DNA of 64,000 nucleotides from Methylobacterium terrae (GCF_003173755.1 NZ_CP029553.1:645001-709000), one strand, 5' to 3'. Counted from the first letter of the stretch, positions 39,673 to 48,155 are shown. The notes: generated from the letters alone by a model not told the origin. Program-made: numbers and translations.

Positions 39673-41175
39673 TCACGCCTCGCCCAGACCATGCAGCCAC
39701 CAGCGCGCGCCCTCCGGCGTCAGGCAATCGCGGAACAGCCAGTAGCGGGCGCCGGTCTCGTCCTCGACCCGGTAATAGTCGCGGGTGGCCGCGGCCTCGT
39801 CGTCGGACAGCCACCACTCGCCGAAGATCCGTTCCGGCCCGTCGGCCCGGGCCACCCGGCGGCGGGTGCCGCGCCAGGTGAAGGCGGAGGGCGGGGCGTC
39901 GGGGAGGGCTGCCAGCACCGCCACCGGCTCCGGGACGGGGAGCAGCCGGCCCGGCCGCGGCAGGTCGGCCGGCCAGGTGATCCCGGTGGCGGGGCTCAAG
40001 GGGGCGACCCGGCGCACCGCCCGCTCGGGCCACTCGCTCTCGACGGGGGCCCGGCGGAACACCCGGCCCGGGCCGAGGCGCAGCACCAGCCGGTCGACGA
40101 GCTCGGCCATCGTGTCCGGGTCCGGCTCCTCGCCCGGGGCCGCGATCTGGCGCGCCTCCAGGCGCTCGACGGCGGCCGCCGACAGCCGCGCCTCGTCGAG
40201 GCCGTGGCCGGGATCGATGTGGCCCAACCGCTCGCAGAGCAGGCGCGCGAGGTGGCGGGGATCGCGGCTCGGACGGGCGGTGCCGACGCTGACCGACTGG
40301 TCGAGCCCGTCGACCCGGCGGAACACCAGGTCGAGCCGGCGCGCCCCGAGGCCGTGCCGGGTCAGGTCCTCGGCCAGAAGGGCGGTCAGCCGCCCGGTCA
40401 CCCGGGCGAGCGTCTCGGGCGCGCCGATCGGCTCCGGGAAGGCGAGGCGCACGGCGTGGTCCACCGGCGGCGCCAGGTACGTGAGCGGTTCGGGCGCGTG
40501 GCCGAGCGCCTGGTCGAGGCGACGGGCGGGCGCCTCGCCGAAGCGCAGGCGCAAGGGGCCGCGGGGCTGCCCGGCGAGGTGGGCGATCCGGGTGAGGCCG
40601 AGCTGGGCGAGCCCCGCGACGGTGTCGCGCTCGAGGCGCAACGCCCGGAGCGGCAGGTCGAGGAGGGCGTCGCGCTGGCCGCCCGGCGGCAGCACGGTCT
40701 CGGGTGGCAGGCAGCGGGCGGCGGCCCAGGCAGCGCCGGGGGTGTCGGCTAGCGCCGCCCGCACCCGGTAGCCGGCCCGGGCGAGGCGGCGGCGTAAACC
40801 GGCGAGCAGGGCCGCCTCGCCGCCATGCAGGTGGGCCGCCCCCGCGACGTCGATCCAGATCCCGTCCGGCGGATCGGGGGCGACGAGGGGCGCGTAACGC
40901 AGGCACCAGGCCGCGAGGCGGTGGAGCGCAGCCGCATCCCCCTCCGGGTCGGCGGCGATCACCGTGAGGCCCGGCACCATGGCCTGCGCCTGCGCGAGCG
41001 CCAGGCCGGGGCGCAGGCGCGCCGCGCGGGCGGCGCGGTCGACGGCCGTGAGCACCCGGCGCGGGCCCTCCTGGCCTGCGGCCACCACCGGCTCATCCGG
41101 CGGCTTGCCGCCGTGCCGGCGCCGCCACAGGTCGGTCGACCAGGTCGGCAGGAACACGCAGACGACCCTTCGCAT
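39673..41175 (-). CDS. imuB: Y-family-like polymerase ImuB
   Basis: This 500-residue protein resembles Y-family polymerases but lacks the full catalytic carboxylate set, as expected of ImuB. It begins MRRVVCVFLPTWSTDLWRRR, continues with a palm-like region (DGIWIDVAGAAHLHGG), a helix-hairpin segment, and a long C-terminal part (YYRVEDETGARYWLFRDCL). ImuB is the clamp-binding hub that brings ImuA and DnaE2 to stalled forks. Its start overlaps imuA by 83 bp, so the two are co-translated. Confidence 0.92.
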   Translation of the reverse strand: MRRVVCVFLPTWSTDLWRRRHGGKPPDEPVVAAGQEGPRRVLTAVDRAARAARLRPGLALAQAQAMVPGLTVIAADPEGDAAALHRLAAWCLRYAPLVAPDPPDGIWIDVAGAAHLHGGEAALLAGLRRRLARAGYRVRAALADTPGAAWAAARCLPPETVLPPGGQRDALLDLPLRALRLERDTVAGLAQLGLTRIAHLAGQPRGPLRLRFGEAPARRLDQALGHAPEPLTYLAPPVDHAVRLAFPEPIGAPETLARVTGRLTALLAEDLTRHGLGARRLDLVFRRVDGLDQSVSVGTARPSRDPRHLARLLCERLGHIDPGHGLDEARLSAAAVERLEARQIAAPGEEPDPDTMAELVDRLVLRLGPGRVFRRAPVESEWPERAVRRVAPLSPATGITWPADLPRPGRLLPVPEPVAVLAALPDAPPSAFTWRGTRRRVARADGPERIFGEWWLSDDEAAATRDYYRVEDETGARYWLFRDCLTPEGARWWLHGLGEA

Positions 41176-41833
41176 CGGGAGCCTCGAGGAGCCAGGTGCG
41201 GGGCTCGGCGCCCCGGGCGCGCAGGAGCGCCACGGTCCAGCGGGCCCGCGACAGGCCCGGCAGGGTGAGAGCGGCGGAGGGCGCCGCGGTGACGCCCCAG
41301 CGGGTCGCGGCGGCGTTCGGCTCCGGCACGGCGGCGCCCCAGCGGCGGATCACCAGGGCGAGCCCCCCGCTGCCCTCGGCGGCGAGCTGGAGCCGGCGCG
41401 ACGGGGTGAGCCCGAGCCGGGCGACCTCGCCGACCACGGCGGCCAGGCCGCGATGGCGCAGGCCCTCCTCCATGGTGGGCAGGACCTCGGTCTCGCGCCG
41501 GGTCTCGGCGTAGAGCACCCGGTCGGGATGGAGCCCGACCGCGGCGAGGCCGGGGGCGAACAGGTCGCGCCCGGGCAGGCACCACAGCACCGGGCCCGAG
41601 AGCCTCGCCAGGATCGCGGCGGCGAACAGGGCCGCGAGCGCCCCCTCCCCGTCCACCGGCCCCGCCGCCAGCACCTCGTGCACCGCGCCGAGGCGCAGGC
41701 CCCCGCCCGGCAGGTGCGCGTCGAGGGGGGCGACGCCGAACGGCAGGACCGGCCGCCCCGCCCCCTCGGGCGCCAGCCCCCCGATCCGCTCGCGCAACGC
41801 CGCGAGCTGCCGTTCCCGCTCGGCCTGCCGCAT
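41093..41833 (-). CDS. imuA: SOS mutasome protein ImuA
   Basis: This 246-residue RecA/SulA-like protein is ImuA: conserved LPFGVAPLDAHLPGGGLRLGAVHEV, ALAALFAAAILARLSGPVLWC and the C-terminal ARGAEPRTWLLEAPDAKGRL. It assists translesion synthesis by ImuB and DnaE2, probably on RecA filaments. I chose the ATG at 41831-41833; a TTG at 41863 would start inside the promoter, since a LexA box lies at 41867-41881. It is the first gene of the damage-inducible imuA-imuB-dnaE2 unit. Confidence 0.9.
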   Translation of the reverse strand: MRQAERERQLAALRERIGGLAPEGAGRPVLPFGVAPLDAHLPGGGLRLGAVHEVLAAGPVDGEGALAALFAAAILARLSGPVLWCLPGRDLFAPGLAAVGLHPDRVLYAETRRETEVLPTMEEGLRHRGLAAVVGEVARLGLTPSRRLQLAAEGSGGLALVIRRWGAAVPEPNAAATRWGVTAAPSAALTLPGLSRARWTVALLRARGAEPRTWLLEAPDAKGRLRVPADLVDRPVAAPARRQAAG

Positions 41834-41866
41834 CTCATGCCCATCACCGAACCGAAGCAACAACTC

Positions 41867-41881
41867 GTTCTTGTTTTGTTC
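41867..41881 (-). promoter_or_regulatory. LexA (SOS) box of imuA
   Basis: GTTC-TTGTTTT-GTTC is an exact match to the alphaproteobacterial LexA operator GTTC-N7-GTTC (GAAC-N7-GAAC on the other strand). Its position, 33 bp upstream of the imuA ATG, fits LexA repression of the mutasome operon. Confidence 0.88.
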
Positions 41882-42254
41882 GGTTTCACGGGAGTGTCAA
41901 TCGGGGCTGTGGACGGGTGGGCTGTCAGAGCCTCGCGGAAACCGGCTCCTGTTGACGGGAGCGGGGATAGCCGTCCCGGCGGCACCCGGAAAGCCCGATG
42001 GCCCAAGGGGATCGGGCGGGGCCGCGGTGCGGGACACGACCGGGCACAGCCGTTGGACAACCCGCGCCAAGCCGCCAGGAGCGCCGCTGAGCTGGATTCC
42101 GGGCCGGCGGGTGCCGTACAACGGTCCTGGGGCGGAACGGGCCTCCACGGGCCTCCTGGTGGAGAATCCGGGGTTCCCGGCTTGCCCACCTCGCGTCGCC
42201 CGCCGGATTCGCAAATCCGGCGCCGTCCGGGGGTGGTATTCCGGCCTCGCGCGG

Positions 42255-42440
42255 CACGCCGAATTGCCTACGCGGCGCCATCCGCGATTCACACAGCTTT
42301 CCAAGCTGTTAATCGGGGGGCTACGCCGAGTCACCTACGGGGCCACGCCGAGTCGCCTTCGCCGGGCGGGGGATTCCGCGCAGACCTGCCTACGCGGGTG
42401 CGCCGAGTTGCCTACGCGACCGCGCAGACCTGCCTACGCG
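42255..42440 (+). repeat. Iteron array, forward copies
   Basis: Six copies of an approximately 18-20-bp unit occur near 42256, 42323, 42343, 42378, 42400 and 42422. Two sequence types alternate: GCCGAATTGCCTACGCG-like and GCAGACCTGCCTACGCG-like, sharing the core GCCTACGCG. The third copy is degenerate. A partial copy in the opposite sense (GGCAGGTCT) lies at 42459-42467. Spacings of about 20-22 bp in the last three copies put them on the same helix face, as in replication iterons. Confidence 0.85.
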
Positions 42441-42475
42441 AATGGGTCCCAACCCCTTGGCAGGTCTCAGAAAAT

Positions 42476-42560
42476 CGCGGCCCCATATAATACCCATATA
42501 GCTCTACGGATTCAGACTCGGAATCTAGATTCTGAATCTCTCATAAAAAGGCTTTCGGGG
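42476..42560. other. AT-rich core of the putative origin (unwinding element)
   Basis: CATATAATACCCATATAGC is followed by nested palindromes: GATTCAGA/TCTGAATC (42509-42516 and 42531-42538) around GAATCTAGATTC (42521-42532), then TCATAAAAAGG. Its low GC is in sharp contrast to the flanks, and it begins about 35 bp from the last forward iteron, as expected for a DNA-unwinding element or a promoter. Confidence 0.6.
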
Positions 42561-42937
42561 ATCAGGAGTTAGGGGCCATTCGCGGCGATCGGCGCGCCGG
42601 CGGCATCCCGGGGCCTTCGGCCGGGGGATGCGCGAGCCCCCTCCCCTCCCCTCCCCGGCCGGAGTCCTGGATGACCCAGCCGGAGTCGCGGCCTCACGGC
42701 GCCCGAGTCATCGCCCGACAAAGCCCAGATCAGCCGGAGTCGTTTCCACGGGGAAGAGTCGAGCCGGGGCTTGAGTGGGTGGAACCGACTCGCCTGTACG
42801 CCGGCTGATGATTCGCCGTCCCGATGCGGGACTCTCCCTCGACTCTGCGGTGTCGATCGGAGCGCAGCAATACTTTGCAGCGACTCGCCAGGCGTGCGAC
42901 CCGGAGGGTTACCGAGGGGCTGACCGGTCGCGGCGGA

Positions 42938-43128
42938 GCGTAGGCAATTCGGCGTGGAGTCGTTCACGTCCCGTAGGCAGGTCTGCGTGGGTGCAAGTCG
43001 GGAAAAGACGTGGAATCGCAACGGGGAAGCGGGCGATTCGGGCTGTCGGGCCGGCCGTGGGGCGCGTAGGCGATTCAGCGTGGCCGGGCACGGTCGCGGT
43101 GGCGAGGGGGCGTAGGCAATTCGGCGTG
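42938..43128 (-). repeat. Iteron array, inverted copies
   Basis: Four copies of the same unit lie in reverse orientation near 42938, 42972, 43063 and 43110: CGTAGGCAATTCGGCGTG, CGTAGGCAGGTCTGCGTGG, CGTAGGCGATTCAGCGTGG, CGTAGGCAATTCGGCGTG. Both iteron types of the forward array recur. Spacing is looser than in the forward array. Confidence 0.85.
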
Positions 43129-43563
43129 CGGCGGCAGCGGTGGCGGGGCGCAATGAGCCCGCCGGACCGGACATTGGGATCGAGAGTCGATGGATGAATC
43201 ACGGTCATGTCGGATCACGAGCTTCGATCGATCGGATGTTCCGGCGACATGAGCAGGATTTCTCGAGATCGCTCACGTCGATCGTCAGGCACGGACTTGC
43301 GTCGAACGCCCGTATGGCTTCCTCGAACGCGCATAGACCTTCCGCGTCATCCCAGGGCCACTCAGCGGAGCCCGGGATCCATGAGCGCTGACGATGCAGG
43401 ACGGCGCGGCACGCCGATACCGGGGGCGATGCCCGGACATGAACAGAGAAAAGAAAATAATCCTATATACGGTCACGGCAAGCGTCGCGCCGTCGAGGCG
43501 CCGACGCCGCCTGCCTTCGCCCCGTGGCCCGACCCCCCTCCCCTCGTAGGGAAGTCGGCGGAA
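43129..43563. other. Spacer between inverted iterons and rep
   Basis: 435 bp downstream of rep contain no credible gene. A short AT-rich stretch (AGAAAAGAAAATAATCCTATA, roughly 43447-43469) may mark a promoter or further origin element. No strong hairpin terminator for rep was found. Confidence 0.4.
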
Positions 43564-44742
43564 TCAAGCCCTTGCCCGGGCTCGCTTATTCGCGAGGGCC
43601 GCCTTGGGGGGCACCAGCAGGTCCTTCGGATCGGAGGGGTGCAGCTGCATTCCCCCGTCGTCGAGGGTCAGGCGCAGGCGCGGAAACACCTCGGTGAGGT
43701 GCGCGACGTCCTTGCGGAATTCCTGGCGGAACGAGCGGATCGAGCCGTTCTCGCTGCCGAACTGCTTGTAGAGGTTGTCCCAGGTGAGCCGCAGCGGCCG
43801 CTCCAGCCGCGAGAGCCGGTAGCCGACCCAGAACAGGAGGTCGAGCTTGCGCGCCGAGCCGGCGAAGGCGCGGGCGGCGCGGATGTCGACCGGCAGGGCG
43901 TGCTGGATCAGGTTGTCGTAGAACTCGCGGTGGAAGGTGATGGTCGAGGACCACAGGAGGCCTTGATCCGGGTGGTTGTGCAGCGGCAGCCACACGTCCA
44001 TCTGCCGGAACGGCGGCACGTTGAGGGTCGAGGCGCGGGTGCCGTCCCACAGGCCGATCTGCATCGAGCAGGCGGCGAGCCGGTTGAGCTGCTCCTTGAA
44101 CTGCTTGAGCGTGCCGCGCTCGCCGCCGGTGACCGGGAAGCCCATGTCGCGGATGAAGCCCGACATGCTCTGCGCCACCTCGACCTTCGGGCTGCGCTGG
44201 CGTACCGCCTCGGTGCAGAGATGCAGCAGGAGGAGGCGCGCCTTCGGGCCGTAGGGCAGCCCCTGCATCTCCATCTCGCCGGTCGACGGGTTGATGAGCC
44301 GGCCGGCATTGATGGCGAGCGTGTTGCGGCCGTACTCGCGCGAGACGTTGGTGACGCCCTTCGGCTCGCGATACGGCAGGCCGCAGAGCGCCAGCACCGA
44401 GTGGATGTGCTGGATGTTCTCGGGCGCCGCCGGCTCGTTCTCGATCACCTCGCGGACCATGTCGCGGCGGCGCGCGTTGCGCGGCAGCCGGGCGCGCTCG
44501 GCCGCGGCCTCGGCCTTGAGCACCACCAGCTTCTCGCGCGCTTCCCGTTCGGCGTCGCGCTTGGCCTGGCTGGCGCGCACGAAGGCGAGCGTCGCCTTGT
44601 AGGCGACGCTGCCCCGCGCCTTCTCGACGATCTCGACGAGATCGGCGTCGCGCACGCCCTCGACGGGCTCCTGGCCTGCGAGCTCTTGACCTGCGGGCTC
44701 TTGGCCCGCGAGCTCTTGGCCTGGTCGCGGCGGGTTCGTCAT
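43564..44742 (-). CDS. Plasmid replication initiator (RepA_C family)
   Basis: This protein of about 392 residues is of the plasmid-encoded RepA type: SREYGRNTLAINAGRLINPS, LPYGPKARLLLLHLCTEAVR, IRDMGFPVTGGERGT, LHNHPDQGLLWSSTITFHREF, and SARKLDLLFWVGYRLSRLE. It should bind the nearby iterons and open the origin. The N-terminus carries a 5-residue tandem repeat (GQELAGQEPAGQELAGQEP, 15-bp DNA units near 44660-44725). I chose the ATG at 44740-44742; a GTG at 44785-44787 is an alternative. It follows parB by about 150-200 bp of highly structured sequence, in the order parA-parB-rep. Confidence 0.88.
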   Translation of the reverse strand: MTNPPRPGQELAGQEPAGQELAGQEPVEGVRDADLVEIVEKARGSVAYKATLAFVRASQAKRDAEREAREKLVVLKAEAAAERARLPRNARRRDMVREVIENEPAAPENIQHIHSVLALCGLPYREPKGVTNVSREYGRNTLAINAGRLINPSTGEMEMQGLPYGPKARLLLLHLCTEAVRQRSPKVEVAQSMSGFIRDMGFPVTGGERGTLKQFKEQLNRLAACSMQIGLWDGTRASTLNVPPFRQMDVWLPLHNHPDQGLLWSSTITFHREFYDNLIQHALPVDIRAARAFAGSARKLDLLFWVGYRLSRLERPLRLTWDNLYKQFGSENGSIRSFRQEFRKDVAHLTEVFPRLRLTLDDGGMQLHPSDPKDLLVPPKAALANKRARARA

Positions 44743-44794
44743 CTCCACCAAAGGGGCTCCGCACGGGGATGCGGACCCATCGGGCACGCATCGT

Positions 44795-44923
44795 GACTCT
44801 GTTTGGCGGAGTCGTAACGCGCGAAACCCGAATCCGCAGAGTCGAGTCCGGTGGATTCCCGAAGCACAGAGCCAGATTCCTGTGAATCTGTGTGTCTAAC
44901 CGGCGAGTCTTCGTCTCGCCGGT
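44795..44923. promoter_or_regulatory. Structured parB-rep leader, possible counter-transcribed RNA region
   Basis: Three inverted repeats are packed between parB and rep: GACTCTG/CAGAGTC (44795-44801, 44837-44843), CAGATTC-CTGT-GAATCTG (44873-44890) and ACCGGCGAG/CTCGCCGGT (44899-44923). In repABC plasmids the same slot holds a small antisense RNA that limits initiator synthesis. A similar control RNA is plausible here, but no promoter is identified. Confidence 0.5.
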
Positions 44924-44941
44924 CGACGATGGAGCCGATCG

Positions 44942-45973
44942 TTAATCGGTCTCGTCGCGCGTCTTCGACTCGGCGAAGGCGGCGTAGAGCTGGGGAAGAC
45001 TCTGGATCAGGTAGGCGGCGAAATCCGGCTCGAGCGTGTCGTCGATGGTGAGCTGGGTCCGCTTCGGGTCGCGCTCGATCCGCACCACCGGCCGGCCGCC
45101 GAGATTGGTCCAGACCGCCGGGGTCGGCGCCGGTTGCGGCGCTTTCGCCGTCAGCCCGCCGAGCAGCCGGGCGAAGCGGTCGTCGGACGACAATTCCGAG
45201 AAGTCCGGCGCCGCCAGGATGCGGGTCACCGCCTCCCCCGCACCCTCCCGGGCCAGCGCCTCGACGAGCGCGGTCCAGCGCGGCCGCCCGGCCTTGGGCG
45301 CCGGGCCGACCGCCGCCACGACCTGCGGCGGCACCGCCCGGCCGATGCCGATCAGGCGCGAGAGCTGGGTCTTCTCGACCGCGAGCGCCGCCATGATGGT
45401 GGCGCGGTCGAAGCCGCGATCCTCGAGCGCGATCGCGAACAGCGCCCGCTCGATGTAGCTCAGATCGGCCCGGGCCGAGTTTTCCTGGCCCTGCGCGACG
45501 ACGAGGTCCTCGTCGGTGAGCGCCTTGACCACCGCCCGCACCGGCCGGCCGAGCTCGGCGGCCGCTCGCAGGCGGCGGTGGCCGTAGGCGACCTGGTAGC
45601 GGCCCTCCGTGCTCGGGTGCGGCCGCACCAGGATCGGCACCTGCTGGCCGCGCTCGCGGATCAGCTCGACGAAGGCAGCGTGCTCTTGCTGGTCGCCCGA
45701 CAGGCGGTCCTTGACGAAGGAACCGTCGATCAGTCCCGGATCGAGTTCGACCACCCGGTCGCCGGAGGCAACCATGGCGCGGGCCTCGGCCGCCGCGCTG
45801 GCGATGCGCCCGAGGCTGCGCCCCATGGCACCGACGGCACCGGAGCGCACCAGCGGCCGCGGCGCCTCGGGCGGCGGTTCCACCGTCGCGCCCGGGTTGC
45901 CAGCTGGCAACTCCGGTGCCGGTTCGACGGAGCGGGCTCCGAGCGCCGCGCGGAGGGCGTCCTTGCGCTTCAT
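44942..45973 (-). CDS. parB: Partition protein ParB (RepB type)
   Basis: This 343-residue centromere-binding protein has an N-terminal basic region, a ParB/Srx-like CTPase domain (about 70-165, VPILVRPHPSTEGRYQVAYG-HRRLRAA), and the RepB-characteristic ENSARADLSYIERALFAIAL helix region with the HTH around AALAVEKTQLSRLI. It binds parS and activates ParA. The ATG overlaps the parA stop (ATGA). A perfect parS-like palindrome is embedded in its own 5' coding sequence at 45896-45911. Confidence 0.92.
   Translation of the reverse strand: MKRKDALRAALGARSVEPAPELPAGNPGATVEPPPEAPRPLVRSGAVGAMGRSLGRIASAAAEARAMVASGDRVVELDPGLIDGSFVKDRLSGDQQEHAAFVELIRERGQQVPILVRPHPSTEGRYQVAYGHRRLRAAAELGRPVRAVVKALTDEDLVVAQGQENSARADLSYIERALFAIALEDRGFDRATIMAALAVEKTQLSRLIGIGRAVPPQVVAAVGPAPKAGRPRWTALVEALAREGAGEAVTRILAAPDFSELSSDDRFARLLGGLTAKAPQPAPTPAVWTNLGGRPVVRIERDPKRTQLTIDDTLEPDFAAYLIQSLPQLYAAFAESKTRDETD
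45896..45911. promoter_or_regulatory. parS-like centromere site inside parB
   Basis: GTTGCCAGCTGGCAAC is a perfect 16-bp palindrome and matches the repABC parS consensus GTTNNCNGCNGNNAAC at every defined position (consensus from memory). Confidence 0.75.
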
Positions 45974-47190
45974 GCCGCCACGCGTCCCCAGGCGCGGTGC
46001 ATCAGGCCTTCGATCTCGCCGTTGACCCCGTCGAGGGCCTCGATCGCCCGGTCGTAGGTGGCGCGGGTGAAGCTCTCGCGCCCGATCTCGTAGAGCGTCT
46101 GCTTCGACAGGCCGGCATCCGACACGGCGGTGGATTTGAGCATCAGGTGCGTCAGCACCCGCTCGCGGAACAGCGAGCGCATGAAGCCGACCATCTGGGT
46201 CTGGGGGGCGTCGGAGGGCTCGTAGCGGGTCACGACGTAGCGCAGGAAATCGTAATCGAGGTCGGCTCCCGCCTCCTGCACCACCCCCAGCAGGTCGGAG
46301 GCCATCAGCAGGAACTGGCACATCGACATCACGTCGAGCATCTGCGGATGCACCGTCACCAGCATCGCGGTGGCGGCGCAGAGCGCGCCGAGCGTCAGGA
46401 AGCCGAGCTGCGGCGGGCAGTCGAGGATCATCACGTCGTAATCGTCGGCGACGCTGCCGAGCGCGGTGGCGATGCGGCCGAAGAACGGCTCGGCGTTGCG
46501 GTCGGCCAGCACCCGCGGGGTGTCGTGCTCGAACTCCATCAGCTCGAGGTTGCCGGGCACGAGGTCGAGACCCGGGAAGTAGGTCTTGCGCACCACCTCA
46601 CTCAACGGCTTCTGCTCGTCGTCGTGACGGATCGCGGCGTAGAGGGTCTGGTTCGGGCCGACGTCGAATTCCGGCTGGTAGCCGTGGAGCGCCGTCAGCG
46701 AGGCCTGAGGGTCGAGGTCGACGGCGAGGACCCGGTAACCGCGCAGGGCCAGGTACTGGGCGAGGTGGGCCGCCGTGGTGGTCTTGCCCGATCCGCCCTT
46801 GAAGTTCACGACGGCCAGCACCTGGCAATGCTCATCGCCGGAGCGGTGCGGCACGTAGCGCTTGGCCTTCGGCCCGTCGTCGAGCAGCTGGCGCAGCTCG
46901 TTGATCTGAGCCAGCGTGTAGGAGCGCCGGCCGCCGGGGCCGATCTCCGGCTGCGGGCCCTTGCTGGCGAGCGAGAGCTGGCGCAGGTACCCGTCCGCCA
47001 CCCCGATCAGCTTCGCCGCCTCGCCGGACGAGAACGAGCGCAGGAGCTTGTGCGAGGCCGGCGGGAAGAGCGTGCGCCGCAGCGCGTTGAGCTCGTTCGA
47101 GAGCGCCCCGCCATCCTCGGCGATGATCCGGGTGATCGAGGGGCGGTCGGAGGCTGCGGCTCGCGCCTGCTCCTGCGGCTGATCTGGCAT
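45970..47190 (-). CDS. parA: Partition ATPase ParA (RepA of repABC type)
   Basis: This 406-residue type Ia ParA has an N-terminal HTH region (about 50-100, FSSGEAAKLIGVADGYLRQL), the deviant Walker A FKGGSGKTTT at about 130-139, A' LAVDLDPQASLT, and Walker B VMILDCPPQLGFL. It positions replicon copies by ATP-driven gradients on the nucleoid and represses its own operon. The ATG at 47188-47190 follows no strong ribosome site. It is the first gene of parA-parB-rep; two parS-like palindromes lie upstream. Confidence 0.93.
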   Translation of the reverse strand: MPDQPQEQARAAASDRPSITRIIAEDGGALSNELNALRRTLFPPASHKLLRSFSSGEAAKLIGVADGYLRQLSLASKGPQPEIGPGGRRSYTLAQINELRQLLDDGPKAKRYVPHRSGDEHCQVLAVVNFKGGSGKTTTAAHLAQYLALRGYRVLAVDLDPQASLTALHGYQPEFDVGPNQTLYAAIRHDDEQKPLSEVVRKTYFPGLDLVPGNLELMEFEHDTPRVLADRNAEPFFGRIATALGSVADDYDVMILDCPPQLGFLTLGALCAATAMLVTVHPQMLDVMSMCQFLLMASDLLGVVQEAGADLDYDFLRYVVTRYEPSDAPQTQMVGFMRSLFRERVLTHLMLKSTAVSDAGLSKQTLYEIGRESFTRATYDRAIEALDGVNGEIEGLMHRAWGRVAA

Positions 47191-47268
47191 TTACGGCTCT
47201 CGAGCGCGTCACGGAAAAAATCCGTAAGACGATGCCAGCGTGGCCATGGCGGGGCAAACGATTTTTTG

Positions 47269-47284
47269 GTTAACGGTCGTTAAC
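47269..47284. promoter_or_regulatory. parS-like palindrome upstream of parA
   Basis: GTTAACGGTCGTTAAC, inside an 18-bp inverted repeat GGTTAACG-GT-CGTTAACC (47268-47285), matches GTTNNCNGCNGNNAAC with one central mismatch. It lies 79 bp upstream of the parA start and may also be the autorepression operator. Confidence 0.7.
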
Positions 47285-47364
47285 CTGCGGCACCGCAACT
47301 CCGATCGCCCGATCGCACTGGCGGGGCGGGGACCGGCCACGCCCGACCGTGCCGTCCGGCGAGA

Positions 47365-47410
47365 GTTGCCCCGCGCGAGAGTTGCCAGACGGGAGTTGCC
47401 ACATGGCAAC
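47365..47410. promoter_or_regulatory. parS-like palindrome with upstream half-sites
   Basis: GTTGCCACATGGCAAC (47395-47410) has 7-bp perfect arms. Two direct half-sites GAGAGTTGCC and one GGGAGTTGCC occur at 47361-47400 with about 16-bp spacing. The half-sites share the GTTGCC of the parS inside parB, suggesting a ParB-loading cluster. Confidence 0.6.
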
Positions 47411-47534
47411 CCCGCGACCGATCGCAGGCGGCTCCTCCGTGAGTTCCGCTCACGCGACGGTGCACACTTGTCGATGGCCAGCGCGGACCCGATCGCTTAA
47501 CCCGAGAGCCATCCGGGTGGTTGGGGCTGAGACG

Positions 47535-48155
47535 ATGGCGATCCTGAGGACCGAAGCGGAGCTGGAGCGAGTCTACGGCGCGTTCGGGGCCGTCGGCGAG
47601 GCCTCGACCGTGAAGGTCGCCGACCACGTCACCCCGCATTACCGGCGCTTCATCGAGGCGGCGCCCTTCGCCGCGCTCGCCACCTGCGGCCCGGAGGGGC
47701 TCGATTGCTCGCCCCGGGGCGACCGCCCGGGCTTCGTGCGCGTCGCCGATTCCCGCACGCTGCTCCTGCCCGACCGCCGCGGCAACAACCGGATCGACAG
47801 CCTGCGCAACGTCGTGCGCGATCCGCGGGTCGGTCTGATGTTCCTGATACCCGGCATCGGCAACGCGCTCCGGGTCAACGGCCGGGCGGTAATCGACGAC
47901 GATCCGGACCTGTGCGCGTCCTTCGCCGTCGAGGGCAAGGCGCCGCGCACCGTGATGGTGATCGGGGTGACGGACGTCTACTTCCAGTGCGCCCGGGCGC
48001 TGATCCGCTCCGGCCTGTGGCGGGCCGACAGCCAGGTCGACCCGGGGACGCTGCCGACCCCCGGCCAGATCCTGGCCGAGCTCAGCGACGGCCGCGTCGG
48101 CGGCGAGACCTACGACAGGACCTGGGCCGAGCGGGCAAAGCAGACGATGTGGTGA
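47535..48155 (+). CDS. Pyridoxamine-5'-phosphate-oxidase-family flavin protein
   Basis: This 206-residue split-barrel protein has PFAALATCGPEGLDCSPRGD, LLLPDRRGNNRIDSLRN, VGLMFLIPGIGNALRVNG and a CARALIRSGLW segment, typical of the PPOX class FMN-binding proteins (MSMEG_1061-like). No signal peptide is visible. Such proteins reduce or oxidise small ligands with FMN or F420; the substrate is not known. The ATG at 47535 begins MAILRTEAELERVY. It is divergent from parA and lies outside the partition module. Confidence 0.85.
   Translation: MAILRTEAELERVYGAFGAVGEASTVKVADHVTPHYRRFIEAAPFAALATCGPEGLDCSPRGDRPGFVRVADSRTLLLPDRRGNNRIDSLRNVVRDPRVGLMFLIPGIGNALRVNGRAVIDDDPDLCASFAVEGKAPRTVMVIGVTDVYFQCARALIRSGLWRADSQVDPGTLPTPGQILAELSDGRVGGETYDRTWAERAKQTMW

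Larger units (their letters stand above)
42255..43128. other. Putative plasmid-type replication origin
   Basis: This gene-free stretch has six forward iterons at one end, four inverted iterons at the other and an AT-rich palindromic core between. It lies directly beyond the end of rep and close to parA/parB, the usual setting for an iteron-controlled origin bound by the Rep initiator. No classic DnaA box was found by eye. Open frames reported across it on either strand are produced by the repeats and lack conserved sequence. Confidence 0.75.

Noticed and set aside
42255..43128. CRISPR array from regularly recurring short repeats
   Set aside because: Repeats are in both orientations, unevenly spaced, and of two related types; there are no uniform spacers or cas genes. 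Iterons explain them.
42569..43174. Minus-strand open frame of about 200 codons in the origin region
   Set aside because: Its repeated peptide pieces (TPNCLR, RRIAYA, QTCLR) are translations of the iterons; no conserved protein is visible.
41834..43563. DnaA boxes in the origin region
   Set aside because: No TTATCCACA-like 9-mer was found by eye on either strand; a scored motif scan would be needed to exclude weak sites.
43207..44796. Plus-strand open frame of 529 codons opposite rep
   Set aside because: It is a shadow of the rep gene; the minus-strand protein has clear RepA_C conservation.
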